A stretch of DNA of 64,000 bases, taken from an uncultured Thiotrichaceae bacterium (GTDB taxonomy: Bacteria > Pseudomonadota > Gammaproteobacteria > Thiotrichales > Thiotrichaceae). The notes beneath the pieces are model-generated. The model saw only the letters and a list, made by a program, of their open reading frames with translations. It did not search any database and was not told where the DNA came from. The translations under genes were made by a program, and so were the position numbers. The stretch is from positions 62,001 through 126,000 of the forward strand of contig CALAMO010000001.1 in assembly GCA_937925855.1 (NCBI GenBank), read 5' to 3'. This document shows positions 7,333-15,739 of the stretch, in pieces. Positions within the stretch are counted from its first letter, which is position 1. Each line of letters begins with the position of its first letter.

Positions 7333-9780
7333 TTAACCCCGCATCCGTAAACCCTCAGCATCATACAACGGAGCGCCTTGGACTTTGGCAGAACACATCT
7401 CCCCCAAAATTTCCACCTCAACCTCAGTCCCCGGTTCAGCATATTCAGCCGCTACATACCCCATAGCCATAGACTTCCCCACATGATGCGCGTACCCCCC
7501 CGAAGAAACATACCCAATCGCCTCACCATCTTTAAGAATAGCCTCATCCAAGGTCACATCAATCGGCGTATTAATCACCAGCGCCACTAACTTCCGCGCC
7601 ACACCATCTTCCTTAAATTTCAGCGTCGCGGCCTTCCCCACAAAATCCTTGTTCCAATTAATAAACCCATCCATCCCAGCTTCAATCACATTAAAATCAG
7701 GCCGGAATTCCAATCCCCACGCCCCCCAGGCCTTCTCCAAACGCAAACTCATCAGCGCCCGACTGCCATACCAGCGATACCCCAGATCAGCACCCGCCTC
7801 CTCAATCGCCTCAGCTAAACGAATCAGATACTGCGGACGGCAATAAATCTCATAACCCAACTCACCCGAGAAGCTAATCCGCGTCAGAATCACCGGTACA
7901 CCGCCGACATAAGTATGCCGCGTATCCCGAAATGTAAACGCCTCCGCCGACACATCATCCCGTGCAATTCGCGACAATAACGCCCGCGACTGAGGCCCGG
8001 CTATACCTATCCCATGCCAGTCACCCGTCTGATTTTCATGCGTAACACCCTCCGGCAGCGTCCGTGCAAACCAGCGTGAATGCGCATCCTGCATCGCGCC
8101 GGAGCCAAACAGCATAAACTCATCATCACCATAACAAGCCACCGTCAGATCACCATACAAACGCCCCGCTTCGGTCAGCATCGGCGTCAGCGTAATCCGT
8201 CCCGGCTGCGGAATGTGCCCCGCCATGGTTTTATTCAACCACTCACGCGCCCCCGGCCCTTTAACGGAATGCTTAGCAAAAGTCGCCAGCTCAATCCCAC
8301 CGACGCCATTACGCACCGCCGCACATTCCCGCGCCACATAGTCATGCGAACGATTACGCTCAAAGGTCGGGTCTTCCCACGCATCCTCCGGGCTATCCGC
8401 AAACCACAGTGCATGCTCCAGCCCAAACGCCTGTCCCATGCGTGCGCCCTTCGCCACCAAACGATCATACAGCGCCGTCGTCTGCTGGCGACGCCCTTTC
8501 GGCAGCGTTTCATTCGGGAAAGTCATCACAAAACGCCGCTCATAGTTCTCGGTCGATTTCACCGTACCCCAATCCGGTGACGCCCAGTTACCAAAACGCG
8601 CCACATCCATCGCCCAAACATCAATCGACGGCTCACCGTCAATCATCCATTCCGCCATGGTGAGGCCGACGCCACCACCCTGACAGAAACCCGCCATCAC
8701 CCCAACCGCACACCAATAATTATGCATGCCCGGCACCGGCCCAATCATCGGATTACCATCCGGCCCGAAAGTAAACGGCCCATTGATGGTCTGCCGAATC
8801 CCCACCTCACCCAATACCGGAATACGCTCAAAGGCAAACTCCAGCCGATCCGCGATCTGATCCAGGTTCGGATTCAACAGCTCATGGCCAAAGTCCATTG
8901 GTGTGCCGTCCACCTTCCACGGCGTACCGCGCTGCTCATAGGTTCCAAGCAGCAGACCGTCACGCTCCTGGCGGAAATAAATATTCGCCTGATAATCAAT
9001 CCCGCACGGCAGGCGCGACCCAAAATTCTTCACTTCATCAATGGTATCGGTCAGCAGGTAATGGTGCTCCATCGGCTGCACCGGCAGATTCATCCCGGCC
9101 ATATGCCCGACCTCACGCGCCCACAGCCCGCCGCAGTTGACCACATGCTCAGCATTCACCACACCCCTACTGGTCACCACATCCCACGTACCATCCGCCC
9201 GCTGCGTGGTCGCGGTGACCGGCGTATGAGTGAAATAACGCCCGCCATAATGCTTCGCCGCCTTCGCAAACGCATACGTCGTCCCCGACGGATCAAGATC
9301 ACCATCCTGATCATCCCACAGCGCAGCCAGGTAATGCTTCGGATCAATCAGCGGATGACGCTCTGCCACTTCTTTAGGTGAAATAAATTCCTGATGCAAC
9401 CCCATATAACGCGCCTTGGAACGCTCCCGCTTCAGGTAGTCGTACCACGTCTTATCTGAGGCCAGATAAAACCCGCCGGTGAGATTCAAACCAATATCCT
9501 GCCCGGACAGTGCTTCCACCTCTTTGTACAGGCCGATGGTATAGCTTTGCAGGCGTGAGATGTTTGGGTCAGAGCTAATGGTGTGAATCTGCCCCGCTGC
9601 ATGCCAGCTCGAACCGGACGTCAGCTCGTCCCGCTCCAATAGGATCGTGTCCTTCCAGCCAAATTTAGTCAGGTGATACAGGATCGAACAGCCGACTACG
9701 CCGCCGCCGACGATGGCGACTTTAACGTGGCTGGGTAAGGCGGATTGTTCGGTGGTTTCTTCGCGTTGAATTTCTGGCAT
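7333..9780 (-). CDS. FAD-dependent dimethylglycine/sarcosine dehydrogenase-like protein with GcvT domain
   Basis: An 815-residue two-part flavoenzyme. The N-terminus is a DAO-type FAD fold: VAIVGGGVVGCSILYHL at about residue 21, then SSWHAAG with His60 at the position where relatives carry covalent FAD. A linker (FAO_M-like) is followed by GcvT and GcvT-C domains from about residue 440 to the end, which in this family transfer the released one-carbon unit to tetrahydrofolate. The family oxidatively demethylates N-methyl amines such as dimethylglycine or sarcosine. The MttB-family methyltransferase upstream on the same strand supports a methylated-amine pathway. The start at 9780 has an AAGGA site. 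The exact substrate cannot be told. Confidence 0.85.
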   Translation of the reverse strand: MPEIQREETTEQSALPSHVKVAIVGGGVVGCSILYHLTKFGWKDTILLERDELTSGSSWHAAGQIHTISSDPNISRLQSYTIGLYKEVEALSGQDIGLNLTGGFYLASDKTWYDYLKRERSKARYMGLHQEFISPKEVAERHPLIDPKHYLAALWDDQDGDLDPSGTTYAFAKAAKHYGGRYFTHTPVTATTQRADGTWDVVTSRGVVNAEHVVNCGGLWAREVGHMAGMNLPVQPMEHHYLLTDTIDEVKNFGSRLPCGIDYQANIYFRQERDGLLLGTYEQRGTPWKVDGTPMDFGHELLNPNLDQIADRLEFAFERIPVLGEVGIRQTINGPFTFGPDGNPMIGPVPGMHNYWCAVGVMAGFCQGGGVGLTMAEWMIDGEPSIDVWAMDVARFGNWASPDWGTVKSTENYERRFVMTFPNETLPKGRRQQTTALYDRLVAKGARMGQAFGLEHALWFADSPEDAWEDPTFERNRSHDYVARECAAVRNGVGGIELATFAKHSVKGPGAREWLNKTMAGHIPQPGRITLTPMLTEAGRLYGDLTVACYGDDEFMLFGSGAMQDAHSRWFARTLPEGVTHENQTGDWHGIGIAGPQSRALLSRIARDDVSAEAFTFRDTRHTYVGGVPVILTRISFSGELGYEIYCRPQYLIRLAEAIEEAGADLGYRWYGSRALMSLRLEKAWGAWGLEFRPDFNVIEAGMDGFINWNKDFVGKAATLKFKEDGVARKLVALVINTPIDVTLDEAILKDGEAIGYVSSGGYAHHVGKSMAMGYVAAEYAEPGTEVEVEILGEMCSAKVQGAPLYDAEGLRMRG

Positions 9781-9820
9781 GGTGTTTTTCCTTAAAATCT
9801 ATCAGTACTGTTATCACAAG

Positions 9821-9955
9821 CTTAAAAGCAACCCCTCCCGGCCTCCCCTTATCAAGGGAGGAGACAAGAGCAAGATGCTTATCCGCAACCAGCTTACGAA
9901 GCGAGGTTAAGCTCCCTCCCTTGATAAGGGGAGGGCTGGGGAGGGGTTTAAAGCT
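9821..9955. repeat. MITE-like long inverted repeat
   Basis: Two arms of roughly 44 bases (about 9821-9863 and 9912-9955) are imperfect inverted copies, separated by about 48 bases. Each arm contains the near-palindrome CTCCCCTTATCAAGGGAG flanked by a run like AACCCCTCC. This is the build of a non-coding miniature inverted-repeat element. It lies between the methyltransferase and flavoprotein genes and may act as a transcript-processing or attenuating hairpin. A minus-strand open frame across it (9722-9970) has repeat-derived composition and is not a gene. Confidence 0.7.
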
Positions 9956-10004
9956 CCAGCTACAAAGCACAATGTATCCGTAAATTAAATCCTATCGCCC
10001 AGTA

Positions 10005-11531
10005 TCAATACCAAGCATCCGGCAACTCCCGCTTCCGCCGCGCCACATAATCATCCAGCGCCTCTTTCACTCCGGCATCCATCGGCGGCGCTTCATAATT
10101 TGCCAACATCTTATTCCACTTCTCATAGGCCCGTCGCCGCATATCCGGGCTGCCCTTCTCTTCCCAGCTCTCCACGTTCTCACTGTCACTCAGCTCAGCA
10201 TCATAAAACGCCGTCTGGTAGTGGCGCATGGTATGCGCAGAACCGAGGAAATGGCCGCCCGGCTCGGTTTCCTGATACGCATCGCGCGCAAACTGATCTT
10301 CGCTCATATCCGGCCCGGCCATGAGTTTCTGGTAAGCCCCCAAACGATCCGCATCCATAATCAGCTTCTCAAAGCCAACACACAGCCCGCCTTCCATCCA
10401 ACCCGCTGCGTGGAGGGTAAAGTTAGAACCCGCCAGTACGGTCGAATGCATAGAATCCGCGCTTTCATACGCCGCCTGAGCGTCTTCAATCTTGGACGCG
10501 GTCAGCGAACCACCGCAGCGCAATGGCAAACCCAGCCGCCGCGCCAGCTGTCCGATCATATAATTCGACAATACCGGCTCCGGCATGCCAAAGGTCGGCG
10601 CACCGGATTTGAGGCTCATGGACGACAAGAAGTTACCCATCACAAACGGCGCACCGGGCTTCACCAGCTGGCCGAATGCTACCGTGATCATCACCTCCGC
10701 CATCGCCTGCGCTACCGCCGCCACCGTCGTCACCGGCCCCATCGCCCCGGTCAGAATAAACGGCACGATCACCATCGCCTGGCCACGGGTGGAATAGACC
10801 TGAATACATTCCGTCACCACCTTATCAATCAGCAGCGGCGAATTAGTATTCACGTTCGCCATAATGACCACGTTGTTGTCCATCGTCTCCTTACCATGCA
10901 CGATCTCCGCCATATCGACGCTGTCCTGCGCCCGGCTTTTCTCCGTGATCGCGCCGAGGTGGGGCTTGTCGCTATTCACCATATGGGTGTAAACCATATC
11001 GAGATGCCGCTTCGACACCGGTATATCGGTGGGTTCCGCAATCACTAAACCGGTGTGATGCAGGTTTGGGTGCATATAGCTGAGCTTGACCAGCTTCTGG
11101 AAATCATCAAAGGTAGCATAGCGCCGCCCACCTTCGAGATCGCGGGCGAAGGGTGCGCCGTAGATGGGCGCAAAGACCTGATTTTTACCGCCGATCGTAA
11201 CGGTGCGCTCCGGGTTACGCCCCAACTGAGTGAATTGACTTGGCGCTTTAGCACATTGCGCCCGCACCCATTCCGCATCGGCAAATACTTTATCACCGAC
11301 CAACTTCACCCCATCGCCGCTGGCTTCGCGCCAGATACGCAGCGCTTCCGGGTCATCACGAAAAGCAAAGCCGATGTTCTCTAACATCCAATCGACCTGA
11401 TCCTCAATCTGCACCAGTTGCTCTTCGTCTAAGGGATCATAAAAAGCCAGTTTGCGCCGGATAAACGGCGATGGCACGGCAGCCGCTATGGCTCCGGGCG
11501 CGGCGCGGGCTTTACGTATTCGTCGGGCCAT
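10005..11531 (-). CDS. MttB-family (trimethylamine methyltransferase-like) protein, non-pyrrolysine
   Basis: 508 residues that fit the MttB superfamily: N-terminal FYDPLDEEQLVQIEDQVDWML, the AEPTDIP segment, TGAMGPVTTVAAVAQ, the FGMPEP motif, and a C-terminal YEKWNKMLANYE stretch. No in-frame amber codon interrupts it, so it belongs to the group without pyrrolysine. Characterised members demethylate quaternary amines such as glycine betaine, handing the methyl group to a corrinoid protein. No corrinoid protein or reductase gene is seen nearby. A GAGG site precedes the start at 11531. The divergent LysR gene is the probable regulator and the downstream flavoprotein a probable partner. Confidence 0.85.
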   Translation of the reverse strand: MARRIRKARAAPGAIAAAVPSPFIRRKLAFYDPLDEEQLVQIEDQVDWMLENIGFAFRDDPEALRIWREASGDGVKLVGDKVFADAEWVRAQCAKAPSQFTQLGRNPERTVTIGGKNQVFAPIYGAPFARDLEGGRRYATFDDFQKLVKLSYMHPNLHHTGLVIAEPTDIPVSKRHLDMVYTHMVNSDKPHLGAITEKSRAQDSVDMAEIVHGKETMDNNVVIMANVNTNSPLLIDKVVTECIQVYSTRGQAMVIVPFILTGAMGPVTTVAAVAQAMAEVMITVAFGQLVKPGAPFVMGNFLSSMSLKSGAPTFGMPEPVLSNYMIGQLARRLGLPLRCGGSLTASKIEDAQAAYESADSMHSTVLAGSNFTLHAAGWMEGGLCVGFEKLIMDADRLGAYQKLMAGPDMSEDQFARDAYQETEPGGHFLGSAHTMRHYQTAFYDAELSDSENVESWEEKGSPDMRRRAYEKWNKMLANYEAPPMDAGVKEALDDYVARRKRELPDAWY

Positions 11532-11626
11532 AGAGCTTACCTCAGGTGATAACGTGTCAATATCATAGCGCTGCTGGCATCAATTGTGACCTTGGTAAAT
11601 TTCAATCTATAGCATAGACTAGGGCT
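11532..11626. promoter_or_regulatory. Divergent promoter region, mttB-like gene / LysR regulator
   Basis: A 95-base gap between divergent genes is the classic place for LysR binding and for both promoters. I could not single out one convincing T-N11-A operator by eye. Confidence 0.4.
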
Positions 11627-12529
11627 ATGCGAAACACCCTAAAACTCATCGCCTCCCCGCGCAACCTATTCATCTTTGAAGCCGCTGCCCGCCTCGGCTC
11701 ATTCACCTTGGCCGCTAATGAGTTAGGTATGCAGCAACCTTCAGTCAGCGCCGCCATCAAACAGCTGGAAGCCGCATTAGCAGTACGCCTTTTCGATCGC
11801 GGCCATCGTCGCATCACCTTAACCAATGCGGGTTTGCGTTTTTATACCGATGTCTCCAGAGCGCTGCGTAATATCGAAAGCGCAGCGGAGGCGGTGCATA
11901 ATATGGGGCGCTCCGATTATGTCACGCTCAATTCATCCTCAGCGTTTTCCTATTATTGGATGATGCCAAAGCTGCATACCCTGCGGGAATTACACCCGGC
12001 GATTGATCTGCGGTTACAAAATAGCGTGAGTGAACCCAATCTGGACGTAGAAAATATTAGCGTGGCGGTACGCTTAGGCGACGGTAACTGGCCGGACTGT
12101 TATGCCGAGAAGATTGCGGATGAAGTGATTTTCCCGGTGGCCAGCCCACGCGTAATGCAGGCCGCACGCAATCTGCGCTCGATTCCGAATTTATTGCACG
12201 AACGCCTGATTCATCTGGAAGAACCGGTGCGTATTCGCCCGACCTGGAAACAATGGTTCGCGCATCACAGTATTAACAATATGCAGATACCAGAAGGCCT
12301 GCGCTTTAATGATTATGCCTTAGTACTACAGGCCGCCCAGACCGGCGAGGGCTTCGCCTTTGGCTGGGAGCATATTGTGCGCGATCTGCTGGAGCGGGAA
12401 CTATTGGCCGCACGCGAGGAATGGGCATGGCAGACCGGGCGTGGTATTTATCTGGTGTGGTCAAAATCGCGCCCGCTGTCCACTAATGCAGAAAAGGTGC
12501 GCGATTGGATCTTGTCATTTGTTCACTAA
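11627..12529 (+). CDS. LysR-family transcriptional regulator (GcvA-like)
   Basis: 300 residues. The N-terminal winged helix-turn-helix reads FEAAARLGSFTLAANELGMQ followed by QPSVSAAIKQLE and LFDRGHRRITLTNAG, the LysR signature. The remainder is a two-lobed effector domain; VAVRLGDGNWP resembles the GcvA subgroup. Being divergent from the methyltransferase gene, it probably controls the methylated-amine genes in response to an amine or one-carbon signal. Its last four bases overlap the end of the convergent lipoprotein gene. Confidence 0.88.
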   Translation: MRNTLKLIASPRNLFIFEAAARLGSFTLAANELGMQQPSVSAAIKQLEAALAVRLFDRGHRRITLTNAGLRFYTDVSRALRNIESAAEAVHNMGRSDYVTLNSSSAFSYYWMMPKLHTLRELHPAIDLRLQNSVSEPNLDVENISVAVRLGDGNWPDCYAEKIADEVIFPVASPRVMQAARNLRSIPNLLHERLIHLEEPVRIRPTWKQWFAHHSINNMQIPEGLRFNDYALVLQAAQTGEGFAFGWEHIVRDLLERELLAAREEWAWQTGRGIYLVWSKSRPLSTNAEKVRDWILSFVH

Positions 12530-12957
12530 CCATAACAGCGGTCAAAACTCTTACGCTTCCTAAAATGACCTTTATGCGGGTGATAGCGATAGACCGCATA
12601 ACAAAGATTTTTTCCACCGCGTCCGGTATTCCTCAAAATACCAATATCAGTCATCCCATCACCATCATAATCCCGCAGTTGCAGGTAACGCTCGTTCCAC
12701 TCTCTCATTAAGGATCGATTCAAGCGCTTCAAGCGGATTGACTGCCCTTGATTAACCCGGACTCTTATGTGTGTTTCTGACAGAGTTAACACGGCGTTCA
12801 ATCCAGTGTGAACATCAAAATTTAGCTTATGGGTGACGACCTCGGCGGTGGGTGGTGCCAGATAGTCCTCGGCTTGTGCCGGTGGCACCGTGTTACATCC
12901 ACTCAGCCATAGGGTTGATGCAATGAACAGTGCATTTGTTTTTGTTAACATTCTCAA
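12526..12957 (-). CDS. Small lipoprotein with acidic DxDxD loop
   Basis: 143 residues with a lipoprotein signal and lipobox LSGC, so the mature protein should be anchored by Cys21 or close to it. The C-terminal half contains LRDYDGDGMTDIGIL, a calcium-loop-like DxDxDGxxD motif seen in FG-GAP-type and XAC2610-like proteins. It ends with three basic segments and a Cys pair that could form a disulphide. No function can be given. It is convergent with the LysR gene. Confidence 0.6.
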   Translation of the reverse strand: MRMLTKTNALFIASTLWLSGCNTVPPAQAEDYLAPPTAEVVTHKLNFDVHTGLNAVLTLSETHIRVRVNQGQSIRLKRLNRSLMREWNERYLQLRDYDGDGMTDIGILRNTGRGGKNLCYAVYRYHPHKGHFRKRKSFDRCYG

Positions 12958-13220
12958 GTCCTCATTGGTAACGGGCCGGCAAATTATGTGCTGTCAGAGC
13001 ACAGTGCTTACACACCACAGTTCCGCAAGCACCTAAGTCTGCAACAGTTGCAGCAACAGTCCGTGCAGGCTATCTTTTTTTTATCCATAGACAAAGGATT
13101 TTTAGATTATAATAAAAAAACTATTCGTGCAGGATGCAAGAATATACCAATAAAAAATTATAAGGTAGTCGACAGATTGCCAAGCTAGGCGACTTAAAAA
13201 TTTTATCCAAGGTGGATTTT

Positions 13221-15602
13221 ATGCGTATTTTGAATGGGCTTATACTTTTATCATTTGCTGTGTTACTCACAGCATGCGGTGGGGGCGGCGGTACAACAAC
13301 CCCCACTCCGACGCCTACAACTCAGGCGAGTGCAACACCACAACCAACACCTACAACGGGCACTTCTCTCACTGGCAAGCTTATCATAGAGGACAAGCAG
13401 GTTAATCCGGTGCGCAACCTTCCGCTTGTTGATATTCCCTTTACCCTGGCGTCCACTGCAACCAATCAGCGTACTGGCAGCACCAACGGCACAGGTGAAT
13501 ATGAATACTACGATGCAGATAATGTCACTTTCACTATTTTGAACCAGCGCTTCGGCCCTATGCCGGCTAAAACAGTACTAACGCCTGCTGAATTGGCACT
13601 CAGTTACTGCACCACTGCTGTTGGTTCTGCGGACGCCGCTATCCTGGCCAGCTGTCGCCATAACGCCGCCCAGAACCTACAGCGCACCCTGTTTGGTCTG
13701 GATGCTGACAATTTGCTAGGCAATGGGATAACCTTATCTGAGATGCTGGACGCCTTCCCGGATAAGCTGGAAGTCGGCATCGATATTTATGAATCAGCAC
13801 TCAGTAAAAAGTTGGCAGTGCAAGGTCGCCAGGTTGCGCCGCTGTTTAAGCCCTCACTGGGTATCAACCTGGAAGAGCCTCAGCCGGAAGCGGATGATGT
13901 CGGTGGACAGCCGATTCCTTTCGCTGACATTTTCCGCATTGGCCGTCCTTTTCCAGAGTATTCCTGTACTAAAATTGTCTATGACGATCATGGCTGGCCG
14001 CAGGAAATCCCGCCGGAGTGTGCCACAGAAGAACATTCTGTGCTGCGGGTCGCAAGTTATGCGACCACGTTAATTCTGCGCTATGTACCCTTAGGCACCC
14101 TGCCAACCGGTAAGTACACCGTGCTGTATGAAGGCAGCGGCACTATTCAATATTCAGGTATCGCCACCAAGCTAGCGGCCGAAAGTGCACCGGGTCGCGA
14201 TATTATTGAAATTACCTCCGACCAACTAAGCAGTCGTGCTGGTGCCGGTTTGAGGGTGCAGATTAAAGACATTGCCGCCGGTAATCATGTGCGTAATATG
14301 CGAATTATTATGCCAGGTGGCACCTGTGACGGTAATCCGTTCCTACATGTGAACGGCGCGGATGAATGTCCAGCGGGAGCTTACCAAAGCTTTGTCTCAC
14401 GTTACGAGCAGGACAGTAACGCCATCGTTTTCAACCCACAGTTCATGAACTTTTTGAAAGATTTCAAAGTTATTCGCACCATGAACTTTATGAAGGCCAG
14501 CCCACGTAATCCCTGCTTTACCTTTACCGATGATGCCTACCGGGAATGTATTTTGCAGGAATTTACCTGGGAACAGCGCGCTAAAATGGGCGATGCCATG
14601 TGGGGCGGCTCCTTCCGCACTGACTTAGCTAAACGGGCTGGGCGGGGCGTACCACTGGAAGTAACCGTAGCCCTTGCCAACCAGCTACAGCGCGACCCGT
14701 GGTTTAATCTACCGCATAATGCGACCGATGATTATGTAAAACGGTATGCGGACTATGTGCGTGACAACCTCGATAGCTCGCTGAAAGCGCATATCGAATA
14801 TACCAACGAACCCTGGAACGGGCCGTTTTGGGCCAATCCGTATACGATCATGAAGGGTAAAGAACGCGGTTTAGACGAGCGTGATTACTGGGCCGGTCTC
14901 TATTATTACACCGAACGCTCCGTTGAAATTTTTAATATCTGGCAGAGTAGCTGGGGCGGTACCGAGCGTCTGGTGCGCATTATTAACACCCAGCATAACG
15001 GGGGTGAATTTGCCTCACGCAATATGCTGAATCACAAAGGTGCTTTTCAGTCCATTGATGCCTTAGCCAGCGCGCCCTATTTCTTTGGCTGCTGGAATCG
15101 CGCCAGCGTTCGCTGTCAGGACACCAGTGCCATTCCGATGGTGCTCACCGAAATCACCTCAGTCGACGATGTGTTTGCTATTCTAGACAATCCAAACAAT
15201 CCTTATGGGATGGAAAGCACCAAGCGTTATGTTAAGCTGCAAGCCGAGGTGGCCAAAGATTTTGACGTTGACCTGTATGCCTATGAAGGCGGCCAGCATC
15301 TCACAGTCACCTGGGGTGATGATGCGGTCAGTACCGCCAAGAAACAAAGCATCCTCGACTTATTCAGAGCGGCTAACCGCGATCCACGAATGGCGGCCCG
15401 CTACAGCCACCTATTACACGGCTGGAAGGACGAAGGCGGTAAACTATTCACGCTTTATACCATGCCACAGACTTATCACACTTTTGGCAGCTTTGGTATT
15501 AAAGAGCACCTGGCTCAACCGCGCAGTGAGGCTCCCAAGTATGATATGAGCATGCAATTTCAGGAAGATCAGGGCCGCTGCTGGTGGGATAACTGCGAAT
15601 AA
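13221..15602 (+). CDS. Large lipoprotein with glycoside hydrolase clan A-like region (copy 1)
   Basis: 793 residues from the ATG at 13221, which has AAGGTGG just before it; the GTG at 13212 is part of that site. A lipobox (LLTACGG) leads into a Gly run and a Pro/Thr linker, then a beta-rich domain (GKLIIEDKQV...), a central region, and a C-terminal region containing IEYTNEPWNGPFW (Glu530) and YEGGQHLT (Glu689). Paired Glu residues in an NEP motif and a later EGG strand resemble acid/base and nucleophile of clan GH-A enzymes. I could not place it in a CAZy family. Its neighbour is a paralogue. It may act on an extracellular or self-made polysaccharide. Confidence 0.7.
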   Translation: MRILNGLILLSFAVLLTACGGGGGTTTPTPTPTTQASATPQPTPTTGTSLTGKLIIEDKQVNPVRNLPLVDIPFTLASTATNQRTGSTNGTGEYEYYDADNVTFTILNQRFGPMPAKTVLTPAELALSYCTTAVGSADAAILASCRHNAAQNLQRTLFGLDADNLLGNGITLSEMLDAFPDKLEVGIDIYESALSKKLAVQGRQVAPLFKPSLGINLEEPQPEADDVGGQPIPFADIFRIGRPFPEYSCTKIVYDDHGWPQEIPPECATEEHSVLRVASYATTLILRYVPLGTLPTGKYTVLYEGSGTIQYSGIATKLAAESAPGRDIIEITSDQLSSRAGAGLRVQIKDIAAGNHVRNMRIIMPGGTCDGNPFLHVNGADECPAGAYQSFVSRYEQDSNAIVFNPQFMNFLKDFKVIRTMNFMKASPRNPCFTFTDDAYRECILQEFTWEQRAKMGDAMWGGSFRTDLAKRAGRGVPLEVTVALANQLQRDPWFNLPHNATDDYVKRYADYVRDNLDSSLKAHIEYTNEPWNGPFWANPYTIMKGKERGLDERDYWAGLYYYTERSVEIFNIWQSSWGGTERLVRIINTQHNGGEFASRNMLNHKGAFQSIDALASAPYFFGCWNRASVRCQDTSAIPMVLTEITSVDDVFAILDNPNNPYGMESTKRYVKLQAEVAKDFDVDLYAYEGGQHLTVTWGDDAVSTAKKQSILDLFRAANRDPRMAARYSHLLHGWKDEGGKLFTLYTMPQTYHTFGSFGIKEHLAQPRSEAPKYDMSMQFQEDQGRCWWDNCE

Positions 15603-15610
15603 AGCGCAGG

Positions 15611-15649
15611 TACAGGCTTACCTTCTCCCCCAAGGTTGGTAAGCCTGTA
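15611..15649 (+). terminator. Perfect 12-bp hairpin after lipoprotein copy 1
   Basis: TACAGGCTTACC at 15611-15622 pairs exactly with GGTAAGCCTGTA at 15638-15649 over a 15-base loop. It begins ten bases after the stop codon. There is no T-tract, so it may be a 3'-end stabiliser or attenuator rather than a full terminator between the two paralogues. Confidence 0.6.
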
Positions 15650-15739
15650 ACCCTGGCCATTGCAACGCTAGTGTTATGAGCATGAAGAAATTTCACCTCG
15701 CAAACCTATAGGTCTGCGACGGCTACAGTAAGGATTAAG

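Noticed and set aside
8722-9381. Open frame of 219 codons on the plus strand across the dehydrogenase gene
   Set aside because: Antisense shadow; His/Arg/Pro-rich and without motifs.
9722-9970. Minus-strand frame of 82 codons over the inverted repeat
   Set aside because: It is translated repeat sequence plus the start of the dehydrogenase in another frame.
10221-11048. Long open frame on the plus strand (275 codons) across the methyltransferase gene
   Set aside because: Arg/His-rich composition typical of an antisense shadow of a GC-biased gene; no conserved motif; the minus-strand frame has full family similarity.
12988-13188. Open frame of 66 codons before the first large lipoprotein
   Set aside because: AT-rich promoter-like sequence, no motif and no good ribosome site.
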